This document shows positions 1 to 9,330 of a stretch of DNA of 36,547 bases, piece after piece. Origin of the DNA: Chara braunii. Lineage: Eukaryota; Streptophyta; Charophyceae; Charales; Characeae. The stretch's first letter is position 1; every line of letters starts with the position of its first letter. The notes beneath the pieces were generated by a model. It ran no database searches. It was not told where the DNA came from and was given only the letters and a program-made list of their open reading frames with translations. The stretch is from assembly GCA_003427395.1 (NCBI GenBank), contig BFEA01000570.1:823592-860138 (forward strand), written 5' to 3'. Made by a program: the position numbers and the translations under genes.

Positions 1-640
1 ATGAGGATGGGGAAGAGGGTGTTGTGATGAGGAGGGGAAGAAGATGGGGAAGAAGATGGTGATGAGGATGGGGAAGAGGGTGTTGTGATGAGGAGTTTAT
101 CGTCGTTTATACGATCATGAGGGTGGAGAAGGTGATGGTGATGAGGATGGGGGATGAAGCTGATGACGAGGATGGGGGAAGAATGTGGCCATGAGGTTGG
201 GGGAAGAAGATGGCGATGATGATGGGAAAGATGATGATGAGGATGGGGAAGAATATGGTGATGAGAGGATGGGGAAGAAGATGGTGATGAGGATGGAAAA
301 GAAGGCGATGAGGATGGGGAAGAAGATGGTGACGAGGATGGGAAAGAAGGCGATGAGGATGGGGGAAGAATGTGGCGATGAGGTTGGGGGAAGAAGATGG
401 GGATGAGGATGGGAAAGAAGATGGTGATGAGGATGGGGAAGAAGATGGTACCGAAGATGGCGATGAGGATGGACGTATTGAGTTCCTGGTGACGAGGATT
501 ATCATGGTAGCGATGATGACGGACAAGATGGAGATATACATGACGATCGTGGCGTGAGGATGGCAAGAAATGTTGATGGTGAGGGGGTTATGATGATGAT
601 CAAGGATGATTAATACTAGTAATTGATGATGATTATCATC
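1..640. repeat. Degenerate minisatellite, 15-18 bp purine-rich unit
   Basis: The plus strand is built from variants of GATGAGGATGGGGAAGA, repeated from base 1 to about 480 and fading into GATGATGAT-rich sequence by 640. The unit is mostly a multiple of three, so all frames stay open. One frame reads as Gly/Glu/Asp-rich peptide and the minus strand as Ser/Pro/His-rich peptide. No frame has a domain, and the strong strand asymmetry (purines on plus) explains the open frames. I treat it as a non-coding minisatellite that continues past the left edge. Confidence 0.85.
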
Positions 641-849
641 ATGGTGGTGGTGGTGGCTATTCAATCGGCCATGGTGAGATCTCTTTTGTTGCACAAGAAG
701 AAGAGGAAGTAATGATCGTTCTGCGCAATGATGGCGTTTTCCTCCTCCAAAAAAAGAAGCATACATACGAAGCGTGAGTGCCCCTCTGCAATCTTTTCAG
801 TTACAAAAATAATAGACATCGAGTTATCAAAATCAGGATGTCGTCCAGT

Positions 850-960
850 CTACCGTCTTCCCCCGAACACAACGCACCCTCTTAATGAATGTATCAAAGG
901 TACATTTCCGTTCAGATACAGCCAAAAAAAGTGTACGTTGTGTTCCGGGGAAGACGGTAG
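850..960. mobile_element. Foldback MITE, CTACCGTCTTC family, copy 1
   Basis: The element begins CTACCGTCTTCCCC and ends GGGGAAGACGGTAG. The two arms pair over about 50 bases each with few mismatches, so nearly the whole element is a hairpin with no coding capacity. This is the architecture of a non-autonomous DNA transposon. No convincing target duplication is visible here. Confidence 0.75.
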
Positions 961-1030
961 TACCTACGAAGCTGGCCGTGTTCATGCGGCGCGATAATCA
1001 TGCTGGGGAAGGGCGACCGAAACTCGCCAG

Positions 1031-1141
1031 CTACCGTCTTCCCCCGAACACAACGCACCCTCTTAATGAATGTATCAAAGGTACATTTCCGTTCAGATAC
1101 AGCCAAAAAAAGTGTACGTTGTGTTCCGGGGAAGACGGTAG
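1031..1141. mobile_element. Foldback MITE, CTACCGTCTTC family, copy 2
   Basis: It is identical to the 850-960 copy and was carried along by the 181-bp tandem duplication, so it is not an independent insertion. Confidence 0.75.
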
Positions 1142-1211
1142 TACCTACGAAGCTGGCCGTGTTCATGCGGCGCGATAATCATGCTGGGGAAGGGCGACCG
1201 AAACTCGCCAG

Positions 1212-1321
1212 CTACCGTCTTCCCCCGAACACAACGCACACGCATTATGACTGGATCTAACCGGAAAGATGGCCTGTATACATTCAGAATCAGGGTGCGT
1301 TATGTTGGGGGAAGACGGTAG
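1212..1321. mobile_element. Foldback MITE, CTACCGTCTTC family, divergent copy 3
   Basis: The left arm starts with the same 28 bases as copies 1 and 2, then diverges. The right end is GGGGGAAGACGGTAG. Its length (110 bp) matches the family but the interior differs, so it is a related subfamily member or a recombinant formed at the tandem duplication boundary. Confidence 0.7.
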
Positions 1322-1436
1322 TCAGCCGTCTTCACTCGAATAGAACGCCCGGTCATTATTACAGTTGTATCTGGACTGAAAGTTGAACGAAATACAGTTA
1401 TAATGACCGGGCGTTCTATTCGTGTGCAAACGGTAG
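1322..1436. mobile_element. Foldback MITE, CTACC-related second subfamily
   Basis: Left arm motif CTCGAATAGAACGCCCGGTC is matched in reverse complement by the right arm, which ends AAACGGTAG. The arms pair for about 45 bases. It abuts copy 3 directly, giving a back-to-back cluster of four related foldbacks between 850 and 1436. The same GACCGGGCGTTC arm recurs near 2832. Confidence 0.7.
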
Positions 1437-1600
1437 TTTCGCCCGTAATGAATCTCGACGAACCGGGGGGGAGGAGTTCCCCGTTCTCTTCGTCCACAGG
1501 GCGGCCGCATGCTCTCTCGCTGCTTATCGAGTTTGCCTGGCTCGATGGCCATTTGTCAAGGTCCAGCGATTTTGCCTATTTTCGGTATTTTCTGGAGTAT
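1437..1600. other. Unassigned spacer
   Basis: I see no recognisable gene or repeat between the foldback cluster and the next MITE. Confidence 0.5.
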
Positions 1601-1725
1601 GGGCTTCGCTCCACAACTCTCGACATGCACAGAAGACAAAAATCATGGTGGCGGTGTATCTTTCCATGTTCTAGAGGAAGATTCACTCTCGTTTTGCACA
1701 TTTCGAAAGTAGTGGAGCGAGGCCC
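1601..1725. mobile_element. MITE, GGGCCT-terminal family, 125 bp, TAT target duplication
   Basis: The ends are GGGCTTCGCTCCAC and GTGGAGCGAGGCCC, inverted with one mismatch, and the element is flanked by TAT on both sides (1598-1600 and 1726-1728). The interior contains ATGGTGGCGGTGTAT and CCATGTTCTAG, a core that recurs near 18.8, 26.75 and 28.27 kb. A 3-bp duplication with GGG-type termini resembles PIF/Harbinger-like MITEs, but TAT is not the canonical TWA, so the superfamily is open. Confidence 0.7.
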
Positions 1726-1801
1726 TATGGCTTGCACGCCACCGAGTGTACTTCCTTGAGGGAATCTGAACACGGAGTATGTGTGGGCAACGGGCTGCGC
1801 A

Positions 1802-1917
1802 CTACCATCTTTCTCCGCTCCGAACATAACGCAGCCTGAAAATGAACGTATACAAGGCATGTTTTCGGCCCGATACAGACAAAATGAGGGTTCGTTGTGT
1901 TCGGGGGAAGACGGAAG
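1802..1917. mobile_element. Foldback MITE, CTACCGTCTTC family, diverged
   Basis: It starts CTACCATCTTTC and ends GGGGGAAGACGGAAG. The arms share the CGAACATAACGCA and TGTGTTCGGGGGAAG motifs with the 850-960 copy. Terminal mutations show it is older than the tandem pair. Confidence 0.65.
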
Positions 1918-2169
1918 CGGCTCCTGAGGGATGGGAAAAAGAGAGCATGTGATGCATGGTTGTACTCATTTGATAGATGTGTTTGGTTTTGTGATATGCC
2001 CCTGGGGGTCCATGGTCTGGTTGTGTGTTTTGCTTGGCAATACCAGCGAGTGCCCAGGTGATTGATGGTCCTGTCATGCGTGGAGAATTGGCTACGTGGT
2101 CATATGCGTTTCGTGATGAGAATGTTTTCGTCGTTCAGCTGGTGTGGCAGGCGCTGGCTGTACGGACCT
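1918..2169. other. Unassigned, no gene seen
   Basis: The sequence is unique-looking, with short open frames lacking any domain or splice support. Confidence 0.4.
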
Positions 2170-2170
2170 T

Positions 2171-2259
2171 TGACTGTACGGTAGCAAGTTTGAGTACGTG
2201 GCCGTCGTCCCATCTTGACTGTACGGTAGCAAGTTTGAGTACGTGGCCGTCGTCCCATC
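2171..2259. repeat. 45-bp tandem duplication
   Basis: Two nearly identical 45-bp units beginning TGACTGTACGGTAGCAAG lie head to tail at 2171-2215 and 2216-2259. Frame is preserved because 45 is a multiple of three, but no protein family is apparent. Confidence 0.85.
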
Positions 2260-2315
2260 ATGAATTGAGAATAGGGGTGAGATCCCACTGGCAAAAGCGA
2301 TTGGAATAAGTGTCG

Positions 2316-2356
2316 GAATCTGGACGTGTTTGTGAAGAGGTGCAAAAAACTGTAAT
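2316..2356 (+). repeat. Dispersed repeat, GAATCTGGACGTGTTTG family
   Basis: The string GAATCTGGACGTGTTTGTG followed by AGAGGTGCA recurs as direct and inverted copies between 7.48 and 7.98 kb. Here it is a single short copy. Its parent element is not identifiable. Confidence 0.6.
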
Positions 2357-2798
2357 CCATCTGCTTTTCTGCATCTCTGCGTGGAACACGTCCTAATTCA
2401 GGCACTTAGTCCAATCCTATTTACCAATGGGATCTGACCCTAAGTTGCATGATGACACATCCTGCGGTTGAGGATGACCTCTACATGAGAGCTTTGGCTA
2501 TTTGCCTAACTCATTCAGGATTTCGTGTGAGTGTGACCGTTCAACATCCGCAGTGAAGTAGTTTTTTTTTTGTTTTTTTTTTTGAAGGGCTGCGGGTGGC
2601 AGGGTCAGATTTTGCCAACCCTTGAAAAAAAAATAAAAAAGAATCATTCAGGGTTTCAGGGTAACTGGCGTAGCGAGCCTGCACTTAACTGCATGGCACA
2701 CACAGTTAGTCTTTGGAAGAGGGGACGTGCAGTGCAGCTGGTGTTTACTCAAAAGCCCAAAGGACGAGTGGCTTGCCGACGTCGTTTGGGCATTTCCT

Positions 2799-2863
2799 CT
2801 ACTGAAAATTGCACCGAATGCGCCTATAATGACCGGGCGTTCCATTCGGTTGAAGACGGGTAG
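2799..2863. mobile_element. Partial CTACC-family MITE end
   Basis: TAATGACCGGGCGTTCCATT followed by GGTTGAAGACGGGTAG matches the right arm of the 1322-1436 element. The matching left arm is poorly preserved, so this is a degraded or solo end. Confidence 0.5.
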
Positions 2864-3695
2864 TTCAAAGATATGCCAGAATATCGCATGCCGGAAGCTG
2901 TGAATTGGACATCCCTCTCTGTCCTCGTTTCCTCGTGTACGTTCCACCCCCCCTCCTCCCCCTCCCTTGTCATGCAACATTTCCAATTCCAATTGCGATC
3001 TAGCGGATATGCACACAGGAAGACAGCACAGCCGGTCAAACGCTGAAAGCTGCATATCAGTCAGTACCTTTGAATTCCTGCTTGTGCTTTCTCTGTGTTC
3101 CACTCGTCTTCTCATCCGGCAGTTCTTTGTTCCTTCCCACCCCAGAATCTAACTGTCGATTTTCATGTCAACGATTCTCTAGTCCAACGGCGTTGACTCT
3201 ATTGTTACAATGATTTATGGAAGGATTTTTTTTTTCTTTTCTTTTTCTTTTGAAAATGAAGCATTTCTGAAGTGAAATCTGAAGAATGAGGGAGGTTCTT
3301 TCTTCGAAGTTCGAACTCATCCAAAAAATTTGTTCAGCTTTGAGTTGACATGGAACCTTCAGAGTGGGTGGGGTGGGACCGGGCAAGGGTTTGCTCCTTT
3401 CCTTGAGGAGGAATGGGAACCTTCAGACTGTGTATGATGGGCGGCTTGGGCTGGATGTTGGGTCGATTGAGCTTGGGTTGCAGAACAGGAGGGCACGTGC
3501 AAGAATATCGAAAGGATGGCAAGTCATCGTCGAGGGGCTGTGAGAAACTGGGAGTCCACAGAATGGCACCCGTCAGGCAAAAAAACAGATGTATCTGTTT
3601 CTAGTTCAGAAGGGAACAGGGCATCGGAAATATTTACAAGTCTGTGCAGCACACCAGCACAGCCTAAGGGTAGATCCAACTTTTACCTTCAGTTT

Positions 3696-3696
<1 letters not shown>
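2864..3696. other. Unassigned, no gene seen
   Basis: Short open frames on both strands have no recognisable domains or splice-site support. A T-rich run near 3226-3250 is the only compositional feature. Confidence 0.4.

Positions 3697-3792
<96 letters not shown>
3697..3792. repeat. Compound (CT)n(CA)n microsatellite
   Basis: About 22 CT units (3697-3740) are followed directly by 26 CA units (3741-3792). Long open frames over this run encode only Ser-Leu or Thr-His repeats and are artefacts of the dinucleotides. Confidence 0.98.
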
Positions 3793-3794
<2 letters not shown>

Positions 3795-4049
3795 TTAGGT
3801 GCAATACAGGCACGTGTCAGGTGCACCAGTAGGAACTGTTTGGCCGCTTCTGACAGTCAGAAGCTGGCAGGAAGCAGGCTGGGCTGCATTGCCCAGCATG
3901 GGTATTGTCAGAGCTTCTTCTGACGTAGATTCGTCTCTGATGAGGTATGAGCTCGTCTCCTCTGCTGGGCACCCCTTCACGCCCAATACGGGCCCATGCC
4001 CTCGAGTAGCAGCCAGCAGCCTCTGGGCAATGGTGCCATTGAATCTCAA
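3795..4049 (-). CDS. Unrecognised minus-strand open frame, possible exon
   Basis: An 84-codon minus-strand frame ends in TAA just beside the CA microsatellite. Its composition looks protein-like rather than low-complexity (stretches such as GHGPVLGVKGCPAEE and STSEEALTIPML). I recognise no family. An overlapping minus-strand frame at 3817-4161 is equally long, so frame choice is uncertain. There is no clear splice signal. It could be an exon or chance. Part of it (3795-3877) is duplicated after the adapter at 22.6 kb, which is an assembly effect and not gene duplication. Confidence 0.15.
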   Translation of the reverse strand: MRFNGTIAQRLLAATRGHGPVLGVKGCPAEETSSYLIRDESTSEEALTIPMLGNAAQPASCQLLTVRSGQTVPTGAPDTCLYCT

Positions 4050-5530
4050 AGTGCCTCAGCTTGGTAACTGTGCACCCAGGAAGGTCGTGAGACGAAAGGA
4101 GGAAGTCGGCTATGGCGGCCAACGAGCCAGAGACTGCACGAGACAAAGAAGGAGATGGCAAATCACCGTAGCATGGGGCTGTCTTTCCAGCTGCGATGTA
4201 GCAGTGTATCAGCTTTCATCGTTGGGCCATTGAATGGGGATGATTGAAGGCGTGCCACTGTGAATACATCGGCTCGGGGGCAGAACACTGAAAATGCCCA
4301 GGCAGTCTGTGGCTTTGGGAGCTCTTGTGTTTCATTAGCGAGGCAGAGGAAGTAGATAGAAAAAGAAGAAGAAAATGAAATACTGAATCATGGGGAGAAT
4401 GGTGGAGCAGAGGCCTGTTGGGAAAGGTGTTTAGACCCCATGGAGCACAGTGGAAAAGTCCTTCCAGCCCTTTTAGCCCAGGCAGAGGCCAAGTTATCTC
4501 TGGTATATAGGGGACCTTGGCCCAAGGCCTACAGTGATGCAGAGGTTGGAGTCGCTACAACGCACCTATCCTTAACCTCAGCTCCCCTGAGCAGTAGTCT
4601 CAAGGTCTATCCTGCGACACTCAGTCCTGCCCGTCATGGTTGTGCTGCCTGCAGCATGAAATACTGAATATCGAGCCAGATTCAGGGTTTGGACTTTGAA
4701 TTCTTTCCCTTTCTTTTACAGGCATAATAATTATAATTATAATTATAATTGTTTCCTTTTGTCTAGAAACAAAGCCGCCATTGTGATTTGCAGGCTGTGG
4801 CGGCTCTGTAAACTCTTAATTCTTACCTCCTCCCAAACACATCTCTGAACAGCATTGCAGCATTTCGATGGCGTAATGGTGAAATAACCCCCGTTCCACA
4901 TGGTTCGGCAGGCAAGCATGTGGACCGAAAGTCGTCTTCGTCGTGTTTTAGTCGTATGGTTTAATCGTAACAAGTGGAAGATAGCTCATATGAAGTTCAT
5001 GTGTGGTCCTTGTTTCCCCAAACCGGCATGGGGCCCACCGCAAAGGCCCAGTGAACTCCACATCTCGTACCCTTTGTACTCCGAATAAGTTACATCTCTG
5101 CTACCTAGAACGCTGCCCTACGCCGCTATGCGAACTTTGAAAAAATAAGATAAAATCAGAGTGCGAGGCAGGATCTCGCTTTACGATGGATCCTTCCAGT
5201 GTTATGAATAACACAACCCCTCTTCATCTGTTGTTAACCTGTAGGTAGAGTCTTGTGTCTAGTAAGCAAAATTCGCCGCGGCGACGCGATTACGATGTAC
5301 CGGGGAAATGTGGCACTGTGGGACCCGCAACAAATCCGCGTTGGAATCACTGCGAGGGAGGTATCAGCCGAAACAGATATTCTCGACCCTTGTTCCCTGG
5401 GGATGGCTGACGTTTGCGCACGTGAGTTTTCTATGTGGCTGCCATGGAGTGCGGTTGTATTGCAATGTCGGAAGAGGCAACGGCCTCCGGGAGACGACCC
5501 CGACGGTGGCACTATCGACGTTACGCAAGC
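4050..5530. other. Unassigned, no gene seen
   Basis: Only short frames without domains occur here. A small (ATAATT)n-like run lies at 4726-4750. I see no repeat family shared with the rest of the window. Confidence 0.4.
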
Positions 5531-5872
5531 AGGAACCTTCTCCTAGATACTGTGGAGTAGTAGTGGGGTTTTGACTATATGGATATGCGAAAGATGCTGC
5601 TGTCTTTGTGCTCAGAGAGCACGAACCTGGGCGAAGGAATGGCCAGTTTCGTCATAGCTTAGTAGAACAATTGCACCTATTATGTGGTCTCCCTGTTATT
5701 GCGATGGTCGAGAAGGGCAGCAGGAACCTCCTCCTAGAAACTGTAGAGTAGCTGTGAGGTTTTTGACTATATGGGTATGCGGAACATGCTGCTGTCTTTG
5801 TGCTCAGCAGGCGTGAACCTGGTCGTAGGAATGGCCAGTTTCGTCCTAGCTTAGTTGAACCATTGCACCAAT
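5531..5872. repeat. Diverged tandem duplication, period 191 bp
   Basis: About 150 bp starting AGGAACCTTCTCCTAGA at 5531 is repeated from 5722 as AGGAACCTCCTCCTAGA. Both copies share TGCTGCTGTCTTTGTGCTCA and AATGGCCAGTTTCGTC. The copies differ by roughly one base in ten, so this is an old duplication and not an assembly artefact. Confidence 0.8.
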
Positions 5873-6341
5873 CGGTTTTGAACCACCAGCAGGGCATCTG
5901 CTCACAAAACCCTGCCTGATGCACAGAGAGAAGAGAGAAAAGAGAATAATAATCTGACGGCAGCCTCAACAACTTCAAGACGTGCGCATATTTAGAATTG
6001 TGATAAGAAAATGATCAATCTGACAAGATCAATTATTTGCGAGTGTACCGTGTGTGAAATGTATCTGGCTTGAATTTCAGGCATCAGTGAACAATCAACT
6101 TCAGGTGGGACATTCCTTTTTTTTTTTTTTAACAAAAGACTCAGCTCATTTGAAGGAGTCTCCCTCCAGAAGAATCTGAAGAGAATTTCAAAAAGCAACG
6201 AACGGTCTGACAAGAGCATCACTGGTGATTCACTGCAGGGCGGTAGTAGTGTGAGATGTATCTGGCTGCGGATTCTGGCATGAATTGTGCCAGTGTTCAG
6301 ATGTCCGTAAACGATGAACTTCAGATGGGACACTTCAGTAA
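5873..6341. other. Unassigned, no gene seen
   Basis: It contains two loosely related segments (GTGAAATGTATCTGGCT near 6054 and GTGAGATGTATCTGGCT near 6250), suggesting an old 196-bp duplication. No coding signal is visible. Confidence 0.4.
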
Positions 6342-6360
6342 GGGGGGGGGGGGGGGGGGG
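6342..6360. repeat. Poly(G) tract, 19 bases
   Basis: A run of 19 G lies between AGTAA and AAACCTTCAGTA, with the flanking CTTCAGTA motif on both sides. The length of such runs is unreliable in short-read assemblies. Confidence 0.95.
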
Positions 6361-6681
6361 AAACCTTCAGTAAATGAAGGAACGGGCCTCTTGCTCCACT
6401 ACACGATTATGCTCGAAATTTACCTGTATGGGGACTACTAGTAGGCGGTGGTGGTCTTGATACGCTCGAAATGCCGTGTGAGGCTGTGAGCCCAAATCTA
6501 CGAGGATGAACCACAGGCGGCTGGACTTTTCGAATGTTGGCTGGTTAAGCAAGGCCAAATGTTTTCTTGCCTATCGAGGCGAATTTGGGCTCACACAGCA
6601 TTTCGAATAGACTGTATTTGGAATAGACTGTGAATCGCTGGACCCCCTGGCTTGTGTTTCCAGTATGCGAATATATAACAG

Positions 6682-7065
6682 ATGCTAAGAAATTGGATTT
6701 GTGTTCAAGTTACAGTCTATTCATGCACATGCCATTGGCTATTCGGATGTCTGCAAGAAGAAATGTGCTATCTGCTATATTTGGACATCAAGTGGTGTCT
6801 TTTGAATAGCGAGCGACTTTGCATTTGTATTCCAGTCTGTTTGTGCACATGGCGGCTATTCGAGGTGTGCAAGAAGAAACGTGCTATCCGCTGTTCGGGC
6901 ATCCAAATAGAGTCGTTTGAATAGCGAATAACTTTGCATTTGTATTCCAGTGTGTTTGTGCACATGGCTATTTGGAGCCAAATTAGAGGTGTGCAAGAAG
7001 AGACGTGCTATCCGCTATTCGGACATATTCGGAAATCCAAGTAGAGTCGTTCGAATAGCTCGTAG
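6682..7065. repeat. Three-copy tandem repeat, periods 116 and 124 bp
   Basis: TGCAAGAAGAAA followed by TGCTATC starts at 6752, 6868 and 6992, each preceded by a TGTGCACATGGC-type motif and followed by GGACATC and TTCGAATAGC. The three copies are diverged. The weak peptide similarity between copies reflects the DNA repeat and is not evidence of a coding gene. Confidence 0.8.
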
Positions 7066-7410
7066 CACATACAGCAACTCTATTTGGAAAGTGTGCTTGC
7101 TTGGCATTCCCTTTTCCACTCTTTCCACTTTTGGGGTGCAGGCAGACGCTGCGCCAAAATCAGTCTAGCGAAGAAACTTCGTGCCTCTCCGAGGGCCTTG
7201 CTTAGCCACTCAAGATTGAGTGTGAATCTGGACTCCACGCAAGCCAAATACATTTGGGCTGATCAAAGATTATAAATGTATCTGGAACATTTCCGTCTAT
7301 AGATACGTTTAGCATGTTGTGCGGTGGAGAGAGGCCCCAAATCTCAAGCCTACAATCGGAGGAGGCGAACTCCCTCGGAGAAGAATCCAAAAGAAAAGAA
7401 GACGAAAGAA
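7066..7410. other. Unassigned, no gene seen
   Basis: There is no recognisable repeat or coding family here. Confidence 0.35.
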
Positions 7411-7740
7411 AAAACCGCTCATACATACATCCTGGAGAGAAGGGGAAACAGAAAGCAGAATTTGAAACAGTACATGTCACATTCAGGGGTTCAGTCCCAT
7501 CATATTTTCTGCACATCTCCGCAAATACGTCCAGATTCAGGGGTTAAATCCAATGATAGAAAATAATAAGTTAACCAGTTGTTAGACAAAAGAAAAAGCC
7601 ACTCACACATACATCCTGGAGAGAATGGGAAACAGAAGGCAGAATTTGAAGCAGTACATGTCACATTCAGGGATTCAGTCCCATCAATTTTTCTGCACAT
7701 CTCCACAAATACGTCCAGATTCAGGAGTTAAATCCAATGA
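7411..7740. repeat. Tandem duplication, period 184 bp
   Basis: Copies starting at about 7421 and 7605 share TACATACATCCTGGAGAGAA, a GAAACAG stretch and ACATGTCACATTCAGGG, and end in CAGATTCAGGGGTTAAATCC. Each carries the GAATCTGGACGTGTTTG family in the minus orientation. Confidence 0.8.
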
Positions 7741-7845
7741 TCTTTGGACTGCGGCCCCCCTGGTTATCAACTCGACCTACAAATAAACACTTGCCAAAGC
7801 TGCGGGGGTGTTGCCCAGGGGTGCAGTCCAAAGACGGTTGGGTTT

Positions 7846-7985
7846 AATCCCTGAACCTGGACTTGTTTGTGGAGAGGTGCAGAAAGGATGATTGCATTGA
7901 ACCCCTGAATCTGGAAGTGTTTGCGGAGAGGCGCAACATCTCTGCTTGAAACCTGTCCAGGTTCAGGCAGGAAATCCAATCCTCT
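7846..7985. repeat. Inverted copies of the GAATCTGGACGTGTTTG family
   Basis: CCTGAACCTGGACTTGTTTGTG at 7850 and CCTGAATCTGGAAGTGTTTG at 7901 lie on the plus strand, opposite to the copies at 7.5 and 7.7 kb. Together they form a potential long-range hairpin across 7.48-7.94 kb. Confidence 0.65.
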
Positions 7986-8082
7986 TTGCTGGAGGGACTG
8001 CACCCCAGTGGACTGGCACAGCCTCCACAGGTGTCTAGCATGTGGCTCAGTTTTTTTCTTTGGACTTGGTAGCATTTTCACA

Positions 8083-8196
8083 CTACCACCTTCACCCGAA
8101 TACAACGCACGGTCATTATAGCTGTATTTGGGGTCTCTTTCAGTCTAAATACAGCAATAAAGACTGTACGTTGTATCCGAGCAAAAAAGAAGGTAG
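8083..8196. mobile_element. Foldback MITE, CTACC family, possible CA target duplication
   Basis: It begins CTACCACCTTCACCCGAAT and ends AAAAAAGAAGGTAG. The inner arms AGCTGTATTT and AAATACAGC also pair. CA flanks both sides (8081-8082 and 8197-8198), a possible 2-bp target duplication, but the other family members do not show one. At 114 bp it fits the family length. Confidence 0.7.
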
Positions 8197-8669
8197 CACT
8201 CAAGACTCTTAAATATGGCCAGTCCTGGATGTATCTGACAGCAATTAATGATTATAGTCTCCATCAGAGAAAGTGGTACTTAACCAGCGTGCTTACCTAC
8301 AAACAAGCATGCATATAGGCCGCCTTATTCACACACAACAGACGGCAGATGGGCGACTTCTTTTCCATATTGATTTGATTCATTAGTGAATATAAGATCC
8401 TCACATAGGGTTTCCCCGAAAACTCCTAGAAACTAGAGTGAAGAAGGTGCATTGAACAAAGCGCCTATTTGGGGACTAATCTTTAGGAAATATGTGAAAA
8501 ATGGGATATGTACAGAATGTGAGTACAAAAGTGCTAATTAGTAATTTGAATATTTCCGGGACTCGGTTATCAACATGCGGAGGTACAAAACAGAAACAGC
8601 ATTCAGCTGGTGTCATCGTTCTTTGAAATTCCATCGTTGTGGTTTAGCATAGCTGTTAAAACTTCAGTC
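8197..8669. other. Unassigned, no gene seen
   Basis: The sequence is A/T-rich and low in open frames. No repeat family is recognised. Confidence 0.35.
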
Positions 8670-9105
8670 CAGTTGATGTAGCTCAGTGGTTAGAGCACCA
8701 GTTCGAAATGCGCATTGCTGTACAAGGGTGGGGGTTCAAAACTTTGCAGCCTTGCGCATGGACACTGGCAGGACGTTAGAGTGACGCACGGCTAGACATC
8801 CCCCCTGAACCGTGCTGCATCTGGGGCAGCAAAAAACAGTCGCCGGTAAGGGTTGCAACTGCCCCTACCACAGGAGTATGTGGATCTGAGCGTGCGCGCG
8901 AAGTAGTGTATCCCACGCCATATATCTCCATGGCAGAGGTTGCAGGCCAGCATCTAGTGAGCTGTCCAGAGACTGCTTGTGTTACGGTCTCTCTAGACGC
9001 TTCCCTCGTAGGCTTAGCTGAGGAGTTGAGAGAGAGGAGGCAAGACTGGGCCAAGATGGAAAAGGATGCAGACACTCCCTGCGCACCACCCAAGGGGTAG
9101 CTCAT
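8670..9105 (+). mobile_element. tRNA-derived SINE, family 1, copy A (long form)
   Basis: The head contains an A-box-like TAGCTCAGTGGTTAGAGCAC (8679-8698) and a B-box-like GGTTCAAAACT (8733-8743), spaced as in a tRNA promoter. The following body, CGCATGGACACTGGCAGG then TGACGCACGGCT, and a 3' block CCCTGCGCACC near 9075 are shared with the copy at 27.18 kb. About 250 bp between 8812 and 9060 is absent from the other copy, so copy A has an insertion or copy B a deletion. tRNA-headed SINEs are transcribed by RNA polymerase III and depend on LINE reverse transcriptase. Confidence 0.7.
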
Positions 9106-9330
9106 GGGTTGTTGTACTAGGTTGGGACTGGGCGATGGCGTGGTATCCTGATGTTCTTGGTCTATGGGGTGGCCACGAGACTGCTGGGTGGTTTGTACGG
9201 TCTGGATTACTCGTGCCCAGCAGAGCAAAGCTACAGACTATTTGATAGCTTAGGCCAATGGGTTAGGTCATTTGCATGATTCACACGAGGTCTTGTGTTC
9301 GATACCAGATTATGACTTAGGGCTGGTCAT

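Larger units (their letters stand above)
850..1211. repeat. Perfect 181-bp tandem duplication carrying a MITE
   Basis: Bases 850-1030 and 1031-1211 are identical as read, and the start of a third copy (1212-1239) follows in phase. Each unit holds one 111-bp foldback element plus 70 bp of flank. Identity over 181 bp means either a very recent duplication or a short-read assembly duplication. Confidence 0.85.

Noticed and set aside
185-557. Acidic Gly/Glu/Asp-repeat protein
   Set aside because: It is a translation of the minisatellite, without domain, splice or composition evidence for a gene.
3589-3798. Open frames across (CT)n(CA)n, and likewise over the CA and TG runs at 17.2-17.5 and 19.9-20.2 kb
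   Set aside because: They are dinucleotide repeats that stay open in all frames and encode only two-residue repeats.
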